Part shown: one piece after another, positions 60,072-64,000 of the stretch | Numbering within the stretch: the stretch's first letter is position 1 | Layout of the letters: every line of letters starts with the position of its first letter | NCBI GenBank assembly: GCA_003525075.1 | Contig: DQFO01000020.1 | Span: 28,728-92,727 of the forward strand | Direction of reading: 5' to 3' | From: Clostridiales bacterium | GTDB taxonomy: Bacteria > Bacillota > Clostridia > TANB77 > CAG-508 | DNA: 64,000 bases | Notes under the pieces: model-generated | What the model was told of the DNA's origin: nothing | Databases searched by the model: none | What the model saw: the letters and a program-made list of their open reading frames with translations, nothing else | Translations under genes and position numbers: made by a program

Positions 60072-60741
60072 ATTTATTTTTTGCATTTTAAAGCACTATA
60101 TACTAATAATTCTTCTAATCTTTTATAACCAAAATATCTTTCAAACTGATTAAAAGTTTTTTTATCTTCTACAATTTCTTTTGTAATCCATCCAATTCCT
60201 ATTGATAATCCTATTGTTAAAACAATTGATATTGGATTGGAATCATATTCCAATATCCTATTTTTTCAGTTGCTTTTTGAAGTGCTATTTCCCAAATAGT
60301 TATAGATAGGGTTCCTATAATAATTGGGTTAATATACTTAATTGTGTTTTTTCCTCTTTTCAATCTAATCTCTTGTATCATAATTTCCAATTTATTAATA
60401 ACATTTAATTTATTCTTCTTACAATACTTCGTAATCCAATCTTTTTGATATTGGTCAATTTTGTTATAAATAACTCCTATACGCTTTATATTAAATAATT
60501 GCTTAAGATAAAATTTTTCTCCTATCTCTTTTGATGCTTTCATGATAAATATTGTATGACTAATTATAAATAGAATGATCATTATTATAAAATATAATGG
60601 TATATAACTACTTTTCTTCAAATATAAAGTACATATACAATAAATTACAGAATCAATAATGATTCCGCCTTTCCAAATAAAGTTAGCCAAATTACTTTTT
60701 ATTCCACAATTACTATTAAATTCATTTAATATTTTTTGCAT
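60072..60741 (-). pseudogene. Small membrane protein, frameshifted near its C-terminus
   Basis: From ATG 60741 (AAGGAG site): residues 1-100 contain two membrane helices (KGGIIIDSVIYCICTLYLKK; IPLYFIIMIILFIISHTIFI). A cytoplasmic basic part and a third helix follow (KYINPIIIGTLSITIWEIAL). Near 60245 the frame breaks. One added T would restore WNYDSNPISIVLTIGLSIGI, and then ITKEIVEDKKTFNQFERYFG down to a stop at 60072. So the complete protein would have four helices and about 222 residues. Family not recognised. Upstream is the large ATPase, 130 bases away; the two could share a transcript. Confidence 0.65.
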
Positions 60742-60872
60742 TTTTTATTTCTCCTTATTAGCAGAAAAGCAAAATATAAGATGATTTATATATTATATTT
60801 TGCTTTTCTTTTGTTTATATTGTTAACTTTTTTCTTTGTTAGTTTGATATTCATAATCGAAAAATAATTTTA

Positions 60873-63800
60873 TTACAAAGTATTAATTAGTTTGATTAAT
60901 ACTTCATTTAATTGTTCCAAATCTGGCAAATTATCAATATTTTTTTCTCTAACAACACTATCTAATATCTCAGTATAGCTAACTAGACATTCTATACACT
61001 TTTGAGTAATACTAATATAGTCTTTTTTCTGGTTTACTTCTTCAAATATAATATTACATGCTTTAATCAAATCCATTAACTCTTCTTTTAAAATTTTTTT
61101 TGTATCTTCACACCAAGCCTCATAAACATTTTCTGTTTCTTTTGTATTAATACTATCAATTTCACTATTAACGGATATTATATATCGATAGTAAGTTTTT
61201 AAGCATTCAATTTTACCAATTGCCAATAGTGAATTATATGTAATGTTTTTTGAATCTACTAATTCTTCGTCAAAAATATTATCTTCGTATTTTTGTGAAA
61301 TTTGTTTTTTCATAAAGTCATCAACATTTTTACTATACACTATATTTTTTAATTCTATTGTTGTCCCTAACTGTGTTTTTTTATCTCCTAAAGAATATAT
61401 TACTTCAATTTTATTTTCATATATTTTTTGATATTCTTGTAATAAAAATGCCTCATAAGAAGTTATTTGAATATTTTGATAGGGATTATATAAATTTTCA
61501 TAAAAGTTTTCTAAATTTAAAATATCTATATTATAATATTCTTTATTATTAATCCTTGTCATATATTTATTTAGATTTTCAGAAATATACTCTTTAAAAT
61601 TTTCTTCTTTTTTCTTTTTAATCAACTTTACATCGTATAATTTACTTTTATTTTTCATTAGTGGTTGATTGCAAAATATTTCCCAAAATAATTCCAAAAT
61701 TTTCAATTCTTCATATAGTTGTTCATTTATTATGCTGTCTCCAAATATTTTTTTATATTCAATGTAAAAATCTGTATAATTATTTAAACTTTCACTTATA
61801 TTGAATAGTGATATATTAACAATATTATTTTCTTGTTTTTTTACTTTAGATATAAAGGCCTGATCTCTTTGATTGATAAAGTTAGTAAAACTATTTATAA
61901 ATTTTTCAAATTTTCTGCAAATACCAAATTCTTTTCTATTGTTATTTACAAAATCTATTATATTATTTGTACTTTTAGATTCTATATTTTGATCGTTTCT
62001 AAAAGAATATAACATATTATCTAGTCCATATTTGTTAGTAGTACATTTAGGACTCTTATTCATATTTTTGCTTTTTAACATAATGTCATTTCTTAAATTT
62101 TGTAAACTTATATCAATTAATTTTATAGTATTATTATTTTTATAATAATAATCTAATGCTTTACAATATTTTTTTACAAATTCTAAAATTAATTCATTTA
62201 TATCATCTATACATTTTCTGTAAGATTCCCATGAGTCCATACGTTTATTATAATCATCTATATCTATTACTTGCCTATTAATATCTGTTATCCAATCTAA
62301 GTGTAATCTATCACAGTTTATATGTTTTTCTGTATCAGGAATTTTAAACCATTCTAGCAAATCTGTACCTATCATTTTGACATTATATTTTGACTTATCA
62401 TAATATAGTCTTCTTGTACAATATATTACTTCCATAACTCTTCCAAAAAAGCTTTTTTCATTCTCATTATTAAGTTTATTTAAAAACTTTACAAATATCT
62501 CATCATTTTCTTCCAAACTTACTATATTGTATTTCTTGATTACATATTCCTTTATTTGTTTCAATAACATGAAATATAGCTTGTCCAATTTTTGAACCTT
62601 TAAACCAATCATCAAATCTAAAACTTGATCTAACTTTAAGAAATCTATACTATCCACTTTAATGTTTATTAAATATATATTTCTATTAGCCATCCAAAAC
62701 AATACATATCCCACCTTAGAATAATCATCTTCTTTTGAAATATGTTTATTTTCTAAATGTTTCTTAATATTTCTTAATAGCAAATCCGTATAATAATATT
62801 TGATTTTAAATTGATTTAACTCTATTTTCTCTTTAATTGTTTTTACTAGATTATGATTAATTGATTCAAGTGACTTTAAAGTTTCTTCTCTATTATAATT
62901 TAAATATCCAGTTACATCTCCCATGAATAGTATAGAAAAACTATCATTACAAATTTGATTTCCATAGTCAAACTGTTCCTTTTTTTCTATATATAATTTG
63001 TATGTATCTAGCCATAGAATACTCCTTATTAAAGTTGCGTAAGAATCCCATGTTTTATATTGTATAGACGTTGCTTTTTTCAAAAACTCATCTGCACTGT
63101 CCAAATTTTCATACAAAAATTCAGCTATCAATGTAGGATAATATTCAGTTGTACAACTTAAAACATCAATTATTAATTCAATTTTATTGACATATATCCT
63201 GTTCATTATTATATCTGAAAGTATCTTAGCTCTTAACGCATGTGTTGAAATTATATATTTTGAATTTTCTTCTAACTTAATCAAATACTCTTTTTGCAAA
63301 TTTTTTAGTATTTTACTAAAATTATTTGAATTAATTTTTTCAGTCAATATTTCAAAATCTATTTTATAATTATCTTTACCTGCAAATGATACTATCAACA
63401 ATAGTTTTAACCAGTTATCTGCATCACTTTCATTTTCTATAATGTTATCAATTTGGCTTGTAAGTTTATCTTTTAATCTTTGTTTTTCACTTAATAAATA
63501 CATAAATTCCATAAATGGCCCTTTTGCACCAAAGTTATGCCACGCTTCTTCAAAATTCAGAAAATAATCGGAACCATATCTATTATATAATTCTTCAGCC
63601 TCGTCTTTTTCTAATGTGATTTCAATTTCCTTTAGTTCATATAATCCACTATTTATATTAGTTCTTTTATAGTCTTCTTCTCGAATAGTAATTAGCACTT
63701 TTACATTTAAATTTCTTTTTTGTATTTGTTCTAATATCCATTTCCAACTTGTATCATAGGGAGTAATATCTATATATATTATTGTTTCTTGGGTTTTAGA

Positions 63801-64000
63801 ACGAGCTAATCCATTAATAGCCACAAGAATGTCTTCCGCCTGTTTAGAGTCTCTTATATGCTCTACCACAAAAACAAACTCTTCGTTAAAATTATCCATT
63901 AAAAATCTATATGCTAAAGAAGATTTTCCTTGCCCCGAAATTCCTCTAATTAATACAATGTTTTTCTCTTTGTAAGCTTGTTTTATATTTTCAATCCATT
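60873..64000 (-). CDS. Large STAND-like P-loop ATPase, 5' end outside the window
   Basis: About 1,041 residues of C-terminal sequence; the frame stays open to the edge of the window. The nucleotide-binding part is at the right end: Walker A GISGQGKSS (about 63919-63945), Walker B TIIYIDIT and a sensor-like VLITIREEDY. A winged-helix-like region follows, and then roughly 800 residues of helical sequence with no known repeats, typical of the ligand-sensing half of STAND/nSTAND proteins. Such ATPases commonly act in anti-phage defence with an N-terminal effector, which would lie beyond base 64000. An ATG at 63899 lies inside the P-loop domain and is not the true start. Confidence 0.7.
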   Translation of the reverse strand, partial: WIENIKQAYKEKNIVLIRGISGQGKSSLAYRFLMDNFNEEFVFVVEHIRDSKQAEDILVAINGLARSKTQETIIYIDITPYDTSWKWILEQIQKRNLNVKVLITIREEDYKRTNINSGLYELKEIEITLEKDEAEELYNRYGSDYFLNFEEAWHNFGAKGPFMEFMYLLSEKQRLKDKLTSQIDNIIENESDADNWLKLLLIVSFAGKDNYKIDFEILTEKINSNNFSKILKNLQKEYLIKLEENSKYIISTHALRAKILSDIIMNRIYVNKIELIIDVLSCTTEYYPTLIAEFLYENLDSADEFLKKATSIQYKTWDSYATLIRSILWLDTYKLYIEKKEQFDYGNQICNDSFSILFMGDVTGYLNYNREETLKSLESINHNLVKTIKEKIELNQFKIKYYYTDLLLRNIKKHLENKHISKEDDYSKVGYVLFWMANRNIYLINIKVDSIDFLKLDQVLDLMIGLKVQKLDKLYFMLLKQIKEYVIKKYNIVSLEENDEIFVKFLNKLNNENEKSFFGRVMEVIYCTRRLYYDKSKYNVKMIGTDLLEWFKIPDTEKHINCDRLHLDWITDINRQVIDIDDYNKRMDSWESYRKCIDDINELILEFVKKYCKALDYYYKNNNTIKLIDISLQNLRNDIMLKSKNMNKSPKCTTNKYGLDNMLYSFRNDQNIESKSTNNIIDFVNNNRKEFGICRKFEKFINSFTNFINQRDQAFISKVKKQENNIVNISLFNISESLNNYTDFYIEYKKIFGDSIINEQLYEELKILELFWEIFCNQPLMKNKSKLYDVKLIKKKKEENFKEYISENLNKYMTRINNKEYYNIDILNLENFYENLYNPYQNIQITSYEAFLLQEYQKIYENKIEVIYSLGDKKTQLGTTIELKNIVYSKNVDDFMKKQISQKYEDNIFDEELVDSKNITYNSLLAIGKIECLKTYYRYIISVNSEIDSINTKETENVYEAWCEDTKKILKEELMDLIKACNIIFEEVNQKKDYISITQKCIECLVSYTEILDSVVREKNIDNLPDLEQLNEVLIKLINTL

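Overview
The window is a stretch of low-GC Bacillota chromosome, most likely a gut-dwelling, spore-forming Clostridia-type bacterium. The evidence is strongly A+T-rich coding sequence with the standard code, AGGAGG-type ribosome binding sites, a clear spo0A, a (frameshifted) bofA, a GatCAB amidotransferase operon, a threonine T-box, and a bile-salt-hydrolase-like gene. There is no rRNA and no CRISPR array. tRNA genes for Gly(TCC), His(GTG) and Gln(TTG) are present, plus the 5' end of another tRNA at base 1.

Layout. 1-7.3 kb (minus): frameshifted M15 peptidase, sortase, a membrane-anchored protein, rlmB, lepA and a G5/3D cell-wall protein. 7.4-9 kb (plus): lemA and an HtpX-like protease. 9-13.8 kb (minus): gatC-gatA-orf-gatB. 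13.8-23.4 kb is an accessory zone. It holds solitary, G+C-richer genes of unknown function, each with its own -35/-10 promoter and terminator and often a structured leader, interleaved with a decaying methyltransferase/radical SAM/HD module, tRNA-Gly and bofA. 23.5-30 kb (minus): spo0A, yigZ, a BaiN-type flavoprotein, thrS with its T-box, an LPxTG protein and murI. 30-41 kb: a small Cys-rich protein and an HtrA protease (plus); a TelA/XpaC/solute-binding/VWA operon and a double-domain ThyX-like protein (minus); a MATE transporter fused to a cytidylate-kinase-like domain (plus). 41-48.5 kb: ABC exporter, YihY, frameshifted CmpB protein, YtqA radical SAM protein and a Gly-rich pilin-like surface protein. 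48.6-51.4 kb: a two-component system made of an Agr-type membrane kinase and a second response regulator with a Spo0A-C-like output domain. Between them lies a separate transcription unit encoding a 16-residue Trp-rich peptide; this is the best candidate for a new system here. 51.6-58.7 kb: dgt, a Nudix-methyltransferase fusion, a Nudix hydrolase, bile salt hydrolase, histidine phosphatase, a sigma-region-2-like HTH-repeat protein and peptide deformylase. 58.7-64 kb: CYTH protein, two small unknowns and the C-terminal 1,041 residues of a large STAND-like P-loop ATPase that runs off the window.

Themes. Sporulation control recurs: tandem 0A boxes upstream of spo0A, bofA, and a Spo0A-like second regulator. 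Surface biology recurs too: sortase, LPxTG protein, pilin-like protein and wall hydrolases. At least seven genes carry a single-base frameshift or in-frame stop. In most of them the family signature continues perfectly in another frame, so either the assembly has indel errors or pseudogenes are unusually dense. All functional calls come from reading motifs by eye; no database search was run.
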